Part shown: piece by piece, positions 31,055 through 41,142 of the stretch
How positions within the stretch are numbered: the first letter of the stretch is position 1
Layout: every line of letters starts with the position of its first letter
Source of the DNA: Candidatus Methanoplasma sp.
GTDB taxonomy: Archaea; Thermoplasmatota; Thermoplasmata; Methanomassiliicoccales; Methanomethylophilaceae
Direction of reading: 5' to 3'
Length of the DNA: 64,000 nucleotides
NCBI GenBank assembly: GCA_031256955.1
Contig: JAIRPP010000013.1
Location: 1 to 64,000, forward strand
Position numbers and translations under genes: made by a program
The notes under the pieces: model-generated
The model's input: only the letters and a program-made list of their open reading frames with translations
Told to the model about the DNA's origin: nothing
The model's database searches: none

Positions 31055-32455
31055 ATGGCCACAACGAGATACACTAAAATGGCATACAAAGACGCGGACG
31101 AGATGGTTTTCGGAACCGCCAAATCCCCCGTGTCGTACGGGTTCGGCATCAAAGTCGGTGCCGGCAGGGTTATACCCGAGCTGAACTACGCGCCCAGGCC
31201 CGGATCCGAGAAGGACCCGGCCAGGCTGAGAAAGGAGTACGTGGACTACATCTCCAAGGACGCCCTCAACAGAGCGGTCACCCTCGGATTCCCGGACCTC
31301 CAGCTGGAGACCGAGTGGGTTTCCCAGATGGGAGACCCCAAGATGTCCAGGCCCACCGTCGAGGGACAGAAGGAGATCACCGAGAAGTTCCACGAGGAGT
31401 ACGGCATCAACACCGCGGTCAGGCACACCATACCCGACCAGCGTGAGGCGGAGGAAGGCCTTCGCACCGGCATGAAAGGCAAGCACTCCTACCCCGAGCA
31501 CCTCTTCAAGTGCGCGGAGGTCGCGTGCGAGGCTGGGGCAGACGTCCTGTCCTGCGAGACGATGGGCGGGAAAGAGCTCGCCGACTACGCCGTCACGAAC
31601 GGGGACATAACCGCGTTCCTGTACGGTGTCGGATACCTCGGCTCCATAGACATGGAGTACGTCTGGAGCGAGTTCGTCAACATCGCCAAGAAGAACAAGT
31701 CCGTGGCGGGCGGAGACACCAACTGCTCCGGAGCGAACGTGTCCATGTTCATGGCCGGCGGATACCTCGACAACGATGTCCAGAGGACCTTCTCGGCCGT
31801 CACCAGGGCCATCTCCGCGGCGAGGACCCTCGTCGCATGGGAGGCCGGCGCGTCCGGACCGGACAAGGACTGCGGATACGAGGGCCCGATCGCCAAGGCG
31901 ATCGCCGGAAAGCCCTGCGCCCAGGAGGGTAAGAACTGCCAGTGCGCTCACGCGGATCTCCAGGGTAACCTGATGGCCCAGATCACCGACCTGTGGTCCA
32001 ACGAGTCCGTCGAGTACCACCCCGAGTTCGGAGGAACCTCCGTCCAGTGCTGGCTCGGCTCCCTCGGATACGAGGTGGCGCTGATGAACACCGCGATCGC
32101 GACCGGCCAGGAGAAGACCCTCAGGGACCTCTACATGACCACCGACCGCGTCAGGGGACCCGAGGGATACATCCTCGCCTACGACAACGCCTACAAGATC
32201 GGAAAGGCCATAGCGGACAACGGCAACGACATCTACCTCAGATCGAAGGCCGCAGCCCTGGAAGCCGCGAAGATCATAAAGGGCGGCTACGACAGCAAGG
32301 AGCTCCAGCTGACCAACAAGCAGAAGGACGTTCTGCTCAACGTCATCAAAGAGCTCGAGGCGCTCCCCGCAGAGGAAGCCAAGTTCGTCGAGTACGCGGA
32401 CAAGAAGTACAAAGAGCTCGTCCCGAACTACGACAAGAAGAACTACGGCCTGTAA
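31055..32455 (+). CDS. mtaB: Methanol:corrinoid methyltransferase MtaB
   Basis: MATTRYTKMAYKDADEMVFGTAKSPVSYGFGIKVGAGRVIPELNYAPRPG...; highly characteristic; strong RBS upstream of mtaC. Confidence 0.95.
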   Translation: MATTRYTKMAYKDADEMVFGTAKSPVSYGFGIKVGAGRVIPELNYAPRPGSEKDPARLRKEYVDYISKDALNRAVTLGFPDLQLETEWVSQMGDPKMSRPTVEGQKEITEKFHEEYGINTAVRHTIPDQREAEEGLRTGMKGKHSYPEHLFKCAEVACEAGADVLSCETMGGKELADYAVTNGDITAFLYGVGYLGSIDMEYVWSEFVNIAKKNKSVAGGDTNCSGANVSMFMAGGYLDNDVQRTFSAVTRAISAARTLVAWEAGASGPDKDCGYEGPIAKAIAGKPCAQEGKNCQCAHADLQGNLMAQITDLWSNESVEYHPEFGGTSVQCWLGSLGYEVALMNTAIATGQEKTLRDLYMTTDRVRGPEGYILAYDNAYKIGKAIADNGNDIYLRSKAAALEAAKIIKGGYDSKELQLTNKQKDVLLNVIKELEALPAEEAKFVEYADKKYKELVPNYDKKNYGL

Positions 32456-32754
32456 GCCTGCAGGGAATACCGGTTCTCAAACCCCTTACCTTTTTTCTTT
32501 ATATTGTCAAGGTCGCGCCCGCGACGGTTCAGCCTGCAAGGCGCTTTCAAGCGGATCTCTTGCGCCCGGGCCGGATGCGGGATGGCAGAAAAGGGGATCG
32601 GAGAGAGCGGGTTTCCCGTCGGCGCCGTATGCGACAGGATGTGCCGCGACTCGTGCGCCCCCATCGGCATCCGCAATATCATGTATCCTCTTCGATCGGT
32701 TCGCGGAGCGCGGCATAATGGATGGAGAGAAGCATATGACCTCGCGGATCGGAG

Positions 32755-34101
32755 TCATTCTCCAGATCCCATTTCGCCGGCTATGTCTCCCATATCGATC
32801 TCGGAGAGCACAGGGACTCCGCCGAACAGGCCCCTGATATATCTCTGTCTGTTATTGTGGTTCTTCTGCGTCCTCTCTAAATCAGATACGCGCACCATCC
32901 TCTTGCGGCCAGCGCCATCGATCTGTAGGATGAATGTGGATTTAGGGGATATGTGTTCCAAGAACAGGGTGTCGTGAGCCGTCATTATGATCTGGCCTTT
33001 GTTCGCGTCCAGCATCTCCCTGAAGACGTTGTCCATCATGAGGTCGTGCACCCCGTTGTCCGTCTCATCGATGACAATCGTGTTTCCCATGCAGCAGCTG
33101 AGGAACGATTGGAAGTTCTCAAGCAGCCCTATTGTCCCCGTGGATTCCGAAGAGGCTTCTACATCCCTTATTTTTCCACATATCATCTTTTTGAAGATCA
33201 GCGTGTATTCCAAGATCGCATCGCGCCCATCGAGGCGATAATAGACTCCCTTTATGTCCGAAAACGTCCTTTTGAAGAAAGACGACAGCCCCTTCTCGAT
33301 CCGCATCAGGTCCTTCTCTTTGTGTGCGGGTATGACTCCGCCAGAAAGATCGAGAATTTCGAAGGGCTGGTATCTCGCATCCTTCGTTTTGCCTCTGAAC
33401 GAGACTGAGAAAGAGAAGAAGAACCCCATTATATCCATCAGCGCAGGATAGATGGCTTCCGACATGTATCCGGGATTGTTGCGATCCATCTGATCGCGCA
33501 ATATCGAAAGAAAAGTGTTCTTCCCCCAGAATCTGTCCACCCGCTCAGACAAGTCCTTCCGATACTTGCGGTTGTATGTTATCTTCGATCCGTCGAATAC
33601 AGGTCCGCTTCCGCCGTTGCGTATAGAGAACAGAGCAACCGCGCGCTTGTTTGCTCTATACGTCATCTCCTCGCTGATCAGGCCGCCTCCCTGATCGAAA
33701 GACAGCTTGTAGCATCCGTCCCTGCCATTCAGGGAGAAGCTATAGCTTACGCTCATCGGGCCGCCGTCTATCATGCGGTACGATTCAGCGCAAGAATCGA
33801 GGTTGATGCGACTGCCCACAAGGGCTCCGACGGTGGCGTTCTCTCTCGTTCCGACTCTGATGATGTCGCGAATGTTGTCCGTAGCGCCTATGCCCGCTTC
33901 ATCCATCGCCCGTCGCACGACCATGGTGTGCAGGGTGTCTTTTAGGAACAGGAATGAAGAAACTATGTTGGATTTGCCCGCCCCGTTCTCCCCATAGATA
34001 ACGGCGTAGGGGAGGGGGGTTCCCTCCTTTCCAGTCCCAGAGAGATCGAATTCGATGTGGTCGAAAGACATGAAGTTGTCTAAGACGATCTTTTTGAACA
34101 A
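32755..34101 (-). CDS. AAA_15/OLD-like ATPase, orphan paralog of 36268-37653
   Basis: MFKKIVLDNFMSFDHIEFDLS...YAVIYGENGAGKSNIVSSFLFLKD; VIDETDNGVHDLMMD. Confidence 0.85.
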   Translation of the reverse strand: MFKKIVLDNFMSFDHIEFDLSGTGKEGTPLPYAVIYGENGAGKSNIVSSFLFLKDTLHTMVVRRAMDEAGIGATDNIRDIIRVGTRENATVGALVGSRINLDSCAESYRMIDGGPMSVSYSFSLNGRDGCYKLSFDQGGGLISEEMTYRANKRAVALFSIRNGGSGPVFDGSKITYNRKYRKDLSERVDRFWGKNTFLSILRDQMDRNNPGYMSEAIYPALMDIMGFFFSFSVSFRGKTKDARYQPFEILDLSGGVIPAHKEKDLMRIEKGLSSFFKRTFSDIKGVYYRLDGRDAILEYTLIFKKMICGKIRDVEASSESTGTIGLLENFQSFLSCCMGNTIVIDETDNGVHDLMMDNVFREMLDANKGQIIMTAHDTLFLEHISPKSTFILQIDGAGRKRMVRVSDLERTQKNHNNRQRYIRGLFGGVPVLSEIDMGDIAGEMGSGE

Positions 34102-34236
34102 GCTCGCACCCAGATCAATGATGCTATATCAGTTGATAAACTTATTCTGATATGTGCTATAAAATATATCTGATTTCAATTTAATTCATATTATTGTATC
34201 TGATTTTCGAGTCTCAATATCTACACTGATTCTTTT

Positions 34237-34272
34237 TTTACCTAAACTAAAACTTCATTTTTACCTAAACTA
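34237..34272 (+). repeat. Two iterons TTTACCTAAACTA with 23-bp period upstream of a DUF4143 ATPase
   Basis: Identical 13-mers at 34237 and 34260. Confidence 0.85.
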
Positions 34273-34322
34273 TTTATCCGGGGCAATAGTTCGGAGATGT
34301 GCGGCGATAGAGCGGAGGATAC

Positions 34323-35591
34323 ATGTCAAAAAAGTTCGTAGAGGACAGATACCGCGGGAGGATCGTCGATGCGCGCATCGAGGCCGCGCTGAAGACGTTC
34401 GGAGGAGTCCTCATAACCGGCCCAAAATGGTGCGGCAAATCCTGGACGGGGCTGCATCACTCCGCATCGTCCCTGTTCGCAGACGACCCCGTGACCAGGG
34501 AGAGGGCCATGCTCTATCCGAACGATCTGCTCTCCGCTCCCCGCCCCCTCCTCGTGGACGAATGGCAGAACGCGCCCGTCCTATGGGACGCGGCGCGGCG
34601 CATGATCGATTTCAGCGACGAGCGCGGCATGTTCATATTCACGGGCTCGGTCACTCCCCCTGCGGAGGCGGCAGTCCACACGGGCACCGGGCGCTTCGCC
34701 AGGATAGCGATGAGGCCCATGAGCCTCTACGAGTCCGGGCATAGCGGAGGCTCCGTGTCCGTTTCCCGGATGTTCGACGGCTCCGACCCGGTGAGGGGGC
34801 TGTCCGCCTGCGATACGGGCGGCGTCATGATTCTCGCGTGCAGGGGCGGATGGCCGTCCGGGATCGCGCTCGGAGATCGGGAGGCGCTCTCGATACCAAT
34901 GGACTACGTCCGGGGGATCATAGAGACGGACATGGGCGGGATATACGGGGAGAGGTGGCTCTCCCGGAATATAGACAAGATGCTGAGGTCCCTCGCGAGG
35001 AACAACGCGACGGAGGCAAGGGCATCCACGCTGGTGGCGGATATGGCGTCGGAGGGGGACGGCCTGACCGCGGACACGGTGTCCAAGTATCTGGACATCC
35101 TCAGGCGCATGTTCGTGATCTCGGAGCAGGACGCATGGTCTCCCGGGCTGAGGTCCAGAGGCCGCGTGCGCACCTCGCCCAAGAGGCATTTCATAGATCC
35201 GTCCCTCGCGGCCGCCGCGCTGGGAGCGACTCCGGAGGGGCTCAGGAGGGACCCTAGAACCGCCGGGTTCCTGTTCGAGACCTTATGCTACAGGGACCTG
35301 TGCGTCTATATGGAGGGCATCTCCGGCAAGGTTCGCCATTACCGCGACAATGCAGGCTTGGAGATCGATTTCATACTGGAGCTCCCTGACGGGAGGTGGG
35401 CCGCCGTCGAGGCGAAGATGGGGGCTCATGACCATGACAAGGCCGCCGCCAGCCTGCTGAGGCTCAGGGACAAGGTATCCGAAGACGCAGGGGATCCTGC
35501 GTTCCTGATGATACTGACCGCATACGGCGGAGCGGCGCATATGCGCGGCGACGGGGTCGCCACCGTCCCGATAGACTGCCTTGGCCCGTGA
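34323..35591 (+). CDS. AAA_14/DUF4143-type ATPase, paralog 2
   Basis: ITGPKWCGKSWTGLHHSAS, LLVDEWQNAPVLWDAARRMIDFSD, MFIFTGSVTPP. Confidence 0.88.
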   Translation: MSKKFVEDRYRGRIVDARIEAALKTFGGVLITGPKWCGKSWTGLHHSASSLFADDPVTRERAMLYPNDLLSAPRPLLVDEWQNAPVLWDAARRMIDFSDERGMFIFTGSVTPPAEAAVHTGTGRFARIAMRPMSLYESGHSGGSVSVSRMFDGSDPVRGLSACDTGGVMILACRGGWPSGIALGDREALSIPMDYVRGIIETDMGGIYGERWLSRNIDKMLRSLARNNATEARASTLVADMASEGDGLTADTVSKYLDILRRMFVISEQDAWSPGLRSRGRVRTSPKRHFIDPSLAAAALGATPEGLRRDPRTAGFLFETLCYRDLCVYMEGISGKVRHYRDNAGLEIDFILELPDGRWAAVEAKMGAHDHDKAAASLLRLRDKVSEDAGDPAFLMILTAYGGAAHMRGDGVATVPIDCLGP

Positions 35592-35666
35592 TCCATCCGC
35601 CTATGCCGCTTTCCGATGAGATGGCCGAAACAGGGGCGTTGCGGATCGAGATCCCGCGCCGAAGCG

Positions 35667-36275
35667 TCATTTCTCCCTGTATCTCTCTTTCAGGCAATGC
35701 TCTAGCAGGACATGGATGTTGGTGATGCGTCCGTCTTCAGGTATCGATCGGACGAGCTTATTGAAGGAATCCCGGTTTCTCGACCGAACCGGAAACGCAT
35801 CCTCGTAGGATTCGCACTTCTTCCCCGTATCTATGTTGTAGCCGGACGCAATGAGGACGCTATCGAGATTGGGCGTGTTGTATATCGGGACGATATGATC
35901 CGCAAACGGAGAGTCTTGGAAGAGCTTGCGACTTTTGTACATCTCAAGCGTTTCTCTGTCGCAGTCATCGGTGTCCATTACGGGATATATCTTCAGATTC
36001 AGCACTCTGCCCCTGGAGAACTCGCATCTAGGGAACTCTCTCTTGAATCTGTAATGGGATTCGAAGACGCCTGTGTTGAAATACTCTCTCAGCGAGTTGA
36101 TCTGCACGGCTTTCCGCCCGCCGTTCTTAGATATGATCTCCATGGGAGTACGCAAGCTATGTTTTACGTTCTCTAGGAATATCTTTTCAGATTTTCCGTG
36201 CGCTATGGCGACTATCCGCAAATACTTTGAAGAATCGCGTCTGGATCCCGAGCTGTGTCGGCATGCGTCAGGCAC
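35667..36275 (-). CDS. RloB/TOPRIM-like protein paired with AAA_15 ATPase (GTG start inferred)
   Basis: YLRIVAIAHGKSEKIFLENVK...KIYPVMDTDDCDRE...DHIVPIYNTPNLDSVL; 8-nt overlap with upstream ATPase stop. Confidence 0.6.
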   Translation of the reverse strand: MPDACRHSSGSRRDSSKYLRIVAIAHGKSEKIFLENVKHSLRTPMEIISKNGGRKAVQINSLREYFNTGVFESHYRFKREFPRCEFSRGRVLNLKIYPVMDTDDCDRETLEMYKSRKLFQDSPFADHIVPIYNTPNLDSVLIASGYNIDTGKKCESYEDAFPVRSRNRDSFNKLVRSIPEDGRITNIHVLLEHCLKERYREK

Positions 36276-37653
36276 TCGATCGCCCCTCCTCAGCCAAGCT
36301 TTCGCAGATCTCTTCAAAATATATCCCGGTCAGCGTCGGTATGCCGCCGAACAGGCCGCACATGTATCTGTCCCTGTTGTTGTGGTTCTTCTGAGTCCTC
36401 GCAATGTCCGATATGCGCGCTATGGATTTCGATCTCTCGCTGTCAACCTGTATCACGAACGCGCGCCTCGGGGATATGTGCTCTAAAAGCACGGTGTTGT
36501 GCGTGGTTATTATGATCTGGCCTTTGTTGGCGTCTATGAGCTCCATGAACATGTTGTCGACCATGAGGTCGTGTATGCCGCTGTCCAGCTCGTCGATTAT
36601 GACTGTGTTGCCATGGCAGCAGCTCAGGAGCGCCTGGAAGTTGTCAAGCAATTTCAAGGTGCCGGAAGACTCGCAAATCGCCTCGATTTCTCTGACCTCG
36701 CCGCATATGACCTTAGAGAAGAACAGCCTGTAGCTCAGCTTGGAGCCGCGCGTTTCGATATGGTAGCGGACCATTTCTATGTCCGAATACGTCCTTCTGA
36801 AGAAGGATGAGAGCGCCCTTTCTAGTTTCAAAAGGTGTTCCTTATCGCTCATGCGGATGAGGCCCTTTGAAAGATTCCTGATTTTAAAAGGCTGGTATCT
36901 AGCGTCCTCCGTCTCTCCCCTGAAAGACACCGCGAACGCATTGAAGAAATCTATTATCTTCATCAGCGCGGGGCATGTTTTCTTCAACATGAACTCGCGG
37001 TTGTTGCGATCCATCTCATCTATCAGGACGGATAGGAACGTGTTCCTCCCCCAATACCTGTCGATGCGCTCCAGGATCTCTTTGAGATATCCGCGGTCCG
37101 TGATCGCGATCGGCCCGTTGAACACAGGCTCCCCCCCGTCTATGCGCACAGAGAACAAAGTCACCGTGCGCGCATTGACTCTATACGTCATCTCTTCCCT
37201 CACAACGCGGTCGTCTTCTCCGAAGGACAGCGTGTAGCTCCCGTCTCTGCCGTCGACGGTGAAGTCATAGCTCACTCTCATCGGCCCCCCGCCCATCATG
37301 CGATAAGACCTTGTGCCGGAGCCCATCTCGCGGCCTTTTATGATCTCCCTCATCGAAAGGCGAGTCATAGGCTCGATGCGAGACAGATCTAAGACGCCCT
37401 CGCTTCCATCCAGGTTCAATTCTTCCGCGAACGTCTTAAGGCGATCCATGCCCGACTGTGCGGATAGCGTGTACAATGTATCCTTTAAGAACATGAATGA
37501 AGAGACGAGGTTGGACTTTCCAGATCCGTTCTCGCCATAGATGACGGCGTAAGGCATCGCAGCGCTCCCCTTGCCGCCGTCCGACAGATCGAATTCGAGA
37601 TGATCGAAAGACATGAAATTATCTAACGTGATCTTTTTGAACAAATCCGTCAC
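36268..37653 (-). CDS. AAA_15/OLD-like ATPase
   Basis: MTDLFKKITLDNFMSFDHLEFDLSDGG...VIYGENGSGKSNLVSSFMFLKD; VIIDELDSGIHDLMVDNMFMELID. Confidence 0.87.
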   Translation of the reverse strand: MTDLFKKITLDNFMSFDHLEFDLSDGGKGSAAMPYAVIYGENGSGKSNLVSSFMFLKDTLYTLSAQSGMDRLKTFAEELNLDGSEGVLDLSRIEPMTRLSMREIIKGREMGSGTRSYRMMGGGPMRVSYDFTVDGRDGSYTLSFGEDDRVVREEMTYRVNARTVTLFSVRIDGGEPVFNGPIAITDRGYLKEILERIDRYWGRNTFLSVLIDEMDRNNREFMLKKTCPALMKIIDFFNAFAVSFRGETEDARYQPFKIRNLSKGLIRMSDKEHLLKLERALSSFFRRTYSDIEMVRYHIETRGSKLSYRLFFSKVICGEVREIEAICESSGTLKLLDNFQALLSCCHGNTVIIDELDSGIHDLMVDNMFMELIDANKGQIIITTHNTVLLEHISPRRAFVIQVDSERSKSIARISDIARTQKNHNNRDRYMCGLFGGIPTLTGIYFEEICESLAEEGRSSA

Positions 37654-37900
37654 CGATGCTTAGTATCGTGTATATATATATAAATATACTTGAATCAAGA
37701 TACAATTTATATCAAACTTAATTATAAAGTACAACTGTTCTTTATAAAGATAATTGCGATCGATTCAAAGCGCCCTTTCAGGAAGCGGCAATGGGGTCAG
37801 GCTTCCGATCGCACATCGCCCGTTCTCAGACATCTGTCCGCGGGCATCATCTGAAACCCCTGCTCATACCCTTCATATATCTACGCGGCCATCTCGGCGC

Positions 37901-38731
37901 ATGTTGCGGAAAGAGGATCTGATAGGGTTCGCCGCGGACGCCATGGGGGACAGCGACGGCTGCTTCGGCCGCCCGATCATAGGCATAGCCTCCCCGTCGG
38001 ACCCGCTGTTCTCGGAGTTCAAGCGCACGGTCGGCCCACTGCACCTGACGCCGTCGGAGGCGTTCGCGGAGTCCTTCGGGGAGCCGCTGAGGGGAGGGTC
38101 CGTCGCGTGCATGGCGTTCCCCATATCGGAGAAGGCCAGGGCGGGCAACCGCCTGGCGAGAGACGGCCCGTCGCTGGAATGGGCGCTCTGCCGCGCCCAC
38201 GGCGACGGCGTCCTGAGGGAGGCAGCCGCCGGCGTGAAGTCCCGCCTCTCCGCCATGGGGTTCCGCGCCGCGTCCCCCATGTTCGAGCCGTGGGCGAGGA
38301 TCGAGAAGGCTCCCGGCTACGCGTATTCCGTCTGGTCGGAGAGGCACGCCGCCTATGCGGCGGGCATGGGCTCTTTCGGGCTGAGCGACGGCTTCATCAC
38401 GGAGGCGGGCATGGCGGTCCGCCTGGTATCGTTCATAACCGAGGCGGAGATCGAGCCGGACGAGCGCAGGGCATCCGGCTACGGCGCCCTGTGCGTCTCC
38501 CTCAGCGGCGGGAGGTGCGGGGCGTGCATCCGCAGGTGCCCCGTAGGGGCCATAAGCGAGAAGGGGCACGACAAGGAGAAGTGCCGCTCCTTCGTATACG
38601 GGCCGCTCGCGGCGGAGAAATACGGGTTAAGGGGTTTGCAGACCGGGTGCGGCCTGTGCCAGACGGGGGTCCCCTGCGAGTCCTCCGCCCCGGTCACGCC
38701 TGCGTCGGCTGGTCGCCGGTCTGAGTCCTGA
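37901..38731 (+). CDS. QueG/epoxyqueuosine reductase-like 4Fe-4S protein
   Basis: AYAAGMGSFGLSDGFIT; CGACIRRCPVGAI...CGLCQTGVPC cluster motifs. Confidence 0.75.
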   Translation: MLRKEDLIGFAADAMGDSDGCFGRPIIGIASPSDPLFSEFKRTVGPLHLTPSEAFAESFGEPLRGGSVACMAFPISEKARAGNRLARDGPSLEWALCRAHGDGVLREAAAGVKSRLSAMGFRAASPMFEPWARIEKAPGYAYSVWSERHAAYAAGMGSFGLSDGFITEAGMAVRLVSFITEAEIEPDERRASGYGALCVSLSGGRCGACIRRCPVGAISEKGHDKEKCRSFVYGPLAAEKYGLRGLQTGCGLCQTGVPCESSAPVTPASAGRRSES

Positions 38732-39905
38732 GCAGGAGAGAGCACGCCGCGGACGCGACGCACGCGACCGCGGATATCGCCAGCGGGATCGCGAAGCTCC
38801 CGGTCCCCCCGCCGGTCATGCTCTTGGCGATGTACATGAACACCAGCGCGGAGGCGGCGTACCCCAGCATCACGAACCCGTAGTTGGACCCCATGTTCTT
38901 CGTCCCGAAGTGGTCCGCCGTGATGGTGGAGCTTATTCCGGCTATGCCCCCGAACGCGAACGCTATCCCGGCGATCGACGCTATGAAGAGGTACTCGCCG
39001 GCGAATATGGCGGCGACCGCCCCTCCCACGCTGATCACGGACACCAGCAGGACGGACGCCTCCCTGCTGATCTTGTCGGACAGCCAGTTGATGGCCAGCC
39101 TCCCGGCGGCGCTGCACACGCCCGTCATCATGACTCCGAACGTCGCCATCTCGTCCGACAGCCCGCGGTCCATGCCGAGGCTGTAGAAGTACGGGTTCAG
39201 CGTGAAGTAGGCGGACAGCACGAAGAACAGCGAGAGCGTTATGAGGTAGAAGGACGGCCTGCGGAACATCTCCCTGGTGGTGTACTGCTTCTGCGCCGAC
39301 AGGACCGCCGTCTTGTTGGGCGCGGTGGCGTAGTCCGCGGGCGGGTTGACTATCACCGTGGACGCGGCGGTGCAGATCACGACGAATATCAGGCCGAGCG
39401 CCATGAAGGTGCCGGAGATGCCGAACCCGTTGATCAGGTACCTGGCCAGGGGCGCGAATACCACTAGGGAGAACCCGAATGCGAATATCATGAGCCCGGT
39501 GGCGAAGCCGCGCCTGTCGAAGAACCACTTCTGTATGGAGGACACGGTGCACGTGTATATCGTCCCCACTCCGAAGCCCCCCATTATCCCGTACGTCGCG
39601 TACAGGAGGTACGGGGCGGACGAGTCCACGAAGGCCGACAGCAGTATGCCCAGGGACATCACCAGGCTCCCCGCTATGCATGCGGGCCTCACGCCCGCGC
39701 GGTCCATCAGGATGCCGCCGAACAGCAGGCCTCCCACGAACGACACCAGCATGATGGAGGACGTCATGGTGGCGTCCCATCCGCCGAGGTGCTCGGACAC
39801 CGGGTTCTTGAAGACGCTCCAGAGATAGATTATCCCCGCGCACAGCTGAATCAGTATGCCTGCGGCCAGTATGGCGTATCGCTTGCGGCTAAGTTCTGCG
39901 TTCAT
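38694..39905 (-). CDS. MFS transporter, OFA (oxalate/formate antiporter) family
   Basis: AELSRKRYAILAAGILIQLCAGIIYLWSVFKNPVSEHLGG signature. Confidence 0.88.
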   Translation of the reverse strand: MNAELSRKRYAILAAGILIQLCAGIIYLWSVFKNPVSEHLGGWDATMTSSIMLVSFVGGLLFGGILMDRAGVRPACIAGSLVMSLGILLSAFVDSSAPYLLYATYGIMGGFGVGTIYTCTVSSIQKWFFDRRGFATGLMIFAFGFSLVVFAPLARYLINGFGISGTFMALGLIFVVICTAASTVIVNPPADYATAPNKTAVLSAQKQYTTREMFRRPSFYLITLSLFFVLSAYFTLNPYFYSLGMDRGLSDEMATFGVMMTGVCSAAGRLAINWLSDKISREASVLLVSVISVGGAVAAIFAGEYLFIASIAGIAFAFGGIAGISSTITADHFGTKNMGSNYGFVMLGYAASALVFMYIAKSMTGGGTGSFAIPLAISAVACVASAACSLLLRTQTGDQPTQA

Positions 39906-39947
39906 GTTAACAGCGAGGGGGCATATGGGGGAGATGTATTTAAAATT

Positions 39948-39974
39948 TATACATTGATGTATAAAAATATACAT
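39948..39974. promoter_or_regulatory. Palindromic operator candidate TATACAT-TG-ATGTATA plus third half-site TATACAT
   Basis: Perfect inverted repeat ~45 bp upstream of the MFS start. Confidence 0.5.
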
Positions 39975-39995
39975 TAAAAGGTTTGGGAAAAGGAT

Positions 39996-41081
39996 TCAGC
40001 GCTCTTTCGACTTGATGCTGTTGGCGATGTCCGCCGTCTCCGCCATCTCGGTGTTCACGAGGGTGTCCACCTTGGCGAGCCTCTCCTTGATCTCGCTCTC
40101 CTTGGGGATCGGCCCGAGCACGTCGTCGGCCTTCCCTATGGCGCTCTCGATGTCCCTCATGTCGTTGATGGACCTGTCGGGCACGTCGGACGCCGTCCCC
40201 ATGTACTGCGATATGCCGTCGATGAGCTTCGTGACCTCTATGGGGAAGAAGATCTTGGACGACTGCCCGTCCCCGACCTTCTTCAGCGTCTCCATGGACA
40301 GCACGGACAGCGCCTTGGAGTCCAGGGACGCCGCGCCCACGGACATGATCCTGAGCTTCTGGGCCTCTCCCTGGCTCTCGAGGATGAGCGCGAGCTTCCT
40401 GCCCTCTGCCTCCAGGACCATGGACTGCTGGAGCCCTTCCGCTTCCAGTATGCGGGACTTCTTCTTGCCTTCGGCCTCCAGGATGGCGGCCTTCTTGAGG
40501 CCGTCCGCCTGCAGGATGGCCGCGCGCCTCCTCCTCTCGGCGGAGGTCTGCTCCTCCATGGAGTCCTTGACCTTCTGGGCGGGGTCCACCTCCCTTATCT
40601 CCACGCTCTCGACCTTGACTCCCCACTTGTCGGTGTTCTCGTCGAGTATGTCCCTGAGCTGCGTGTTGATCTTCTCCCTGTTGGAGAGGATCTCGTCCAG
40701 CTCCATCTCGCCGATTATGGACCTGAGGGTGGTCTGGGCGAGGTTCACGGTGGCGAACCTGTAGTTGACGATCTCGAAGAACGCGTGCTTGGGGTCCGTG
40801 ACCTTGATGTAGACTATGGCGTCCACGCTCACGGGCGAGTTGTCCTTGGTGATGACCTCCTGGCTCGGCACGTCCAGGACCTGCGTGCGCAGGTCCAGCT
40901 TCACCACCGTGTTGATCAGCGGGCAGACGAAGTTGAGGCCTTGGTTGAGGATCCTTATGTATTTCCCCAGCCTCATGTACACTCCCTGCTCGTAGGGCTG
41001 TATGATCTTCACTCCGCTAAGGAGCACCGCGATGACGGCTATTACCGCCACGCCTATCAATATGTAGATCCAATCTTCCAT
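39996..41081 (-). CDS. SPFH/stomatin-like membrane protein
   Basis: IIQPYEQGVYMRLGKYIRILNQGLNFVCPLINTVVKLDLRTQVLDVPSQEVITKDN. Confidence 0.93.
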   Translation of the reverse strand: MEDWIYILIGVAVIAVIAVLLSGVKIIQPYEQGVYMRLGKYIRILNQGLNFVCPLINTVVKLDLRTQVLDVPSQEVITKDNSPVSVDAIVYIKVTDPKHAFFEIVNYRFATVNLAQTTLRSIIGEMELDEILSNREKINTQLRDILDENTDKWGVKVESVEIREVDPAQKVKDSMEEQTSAERRRRAAILQADGLKKAAILEAEGKKKSRILEAEGLQQSMVLEAEGRKLALILESQGEAQKLRIMSVGAASLDSKALSVLSMETLKKVGDGQSSKIFFPIEVTKLIDGISQYMGTASDVPDRSINDMRDIESAIGKADDVLGPIPKESEIKERLAKVDTLVNTEMAETADIANSIKSKER

Positions 41082-41142
41082 CTCAGTCTCTCTCCATGAA
41101 TGCTATATGACTCGCGCGCTGGCTCGCGCCCGTGCGCGGGGC

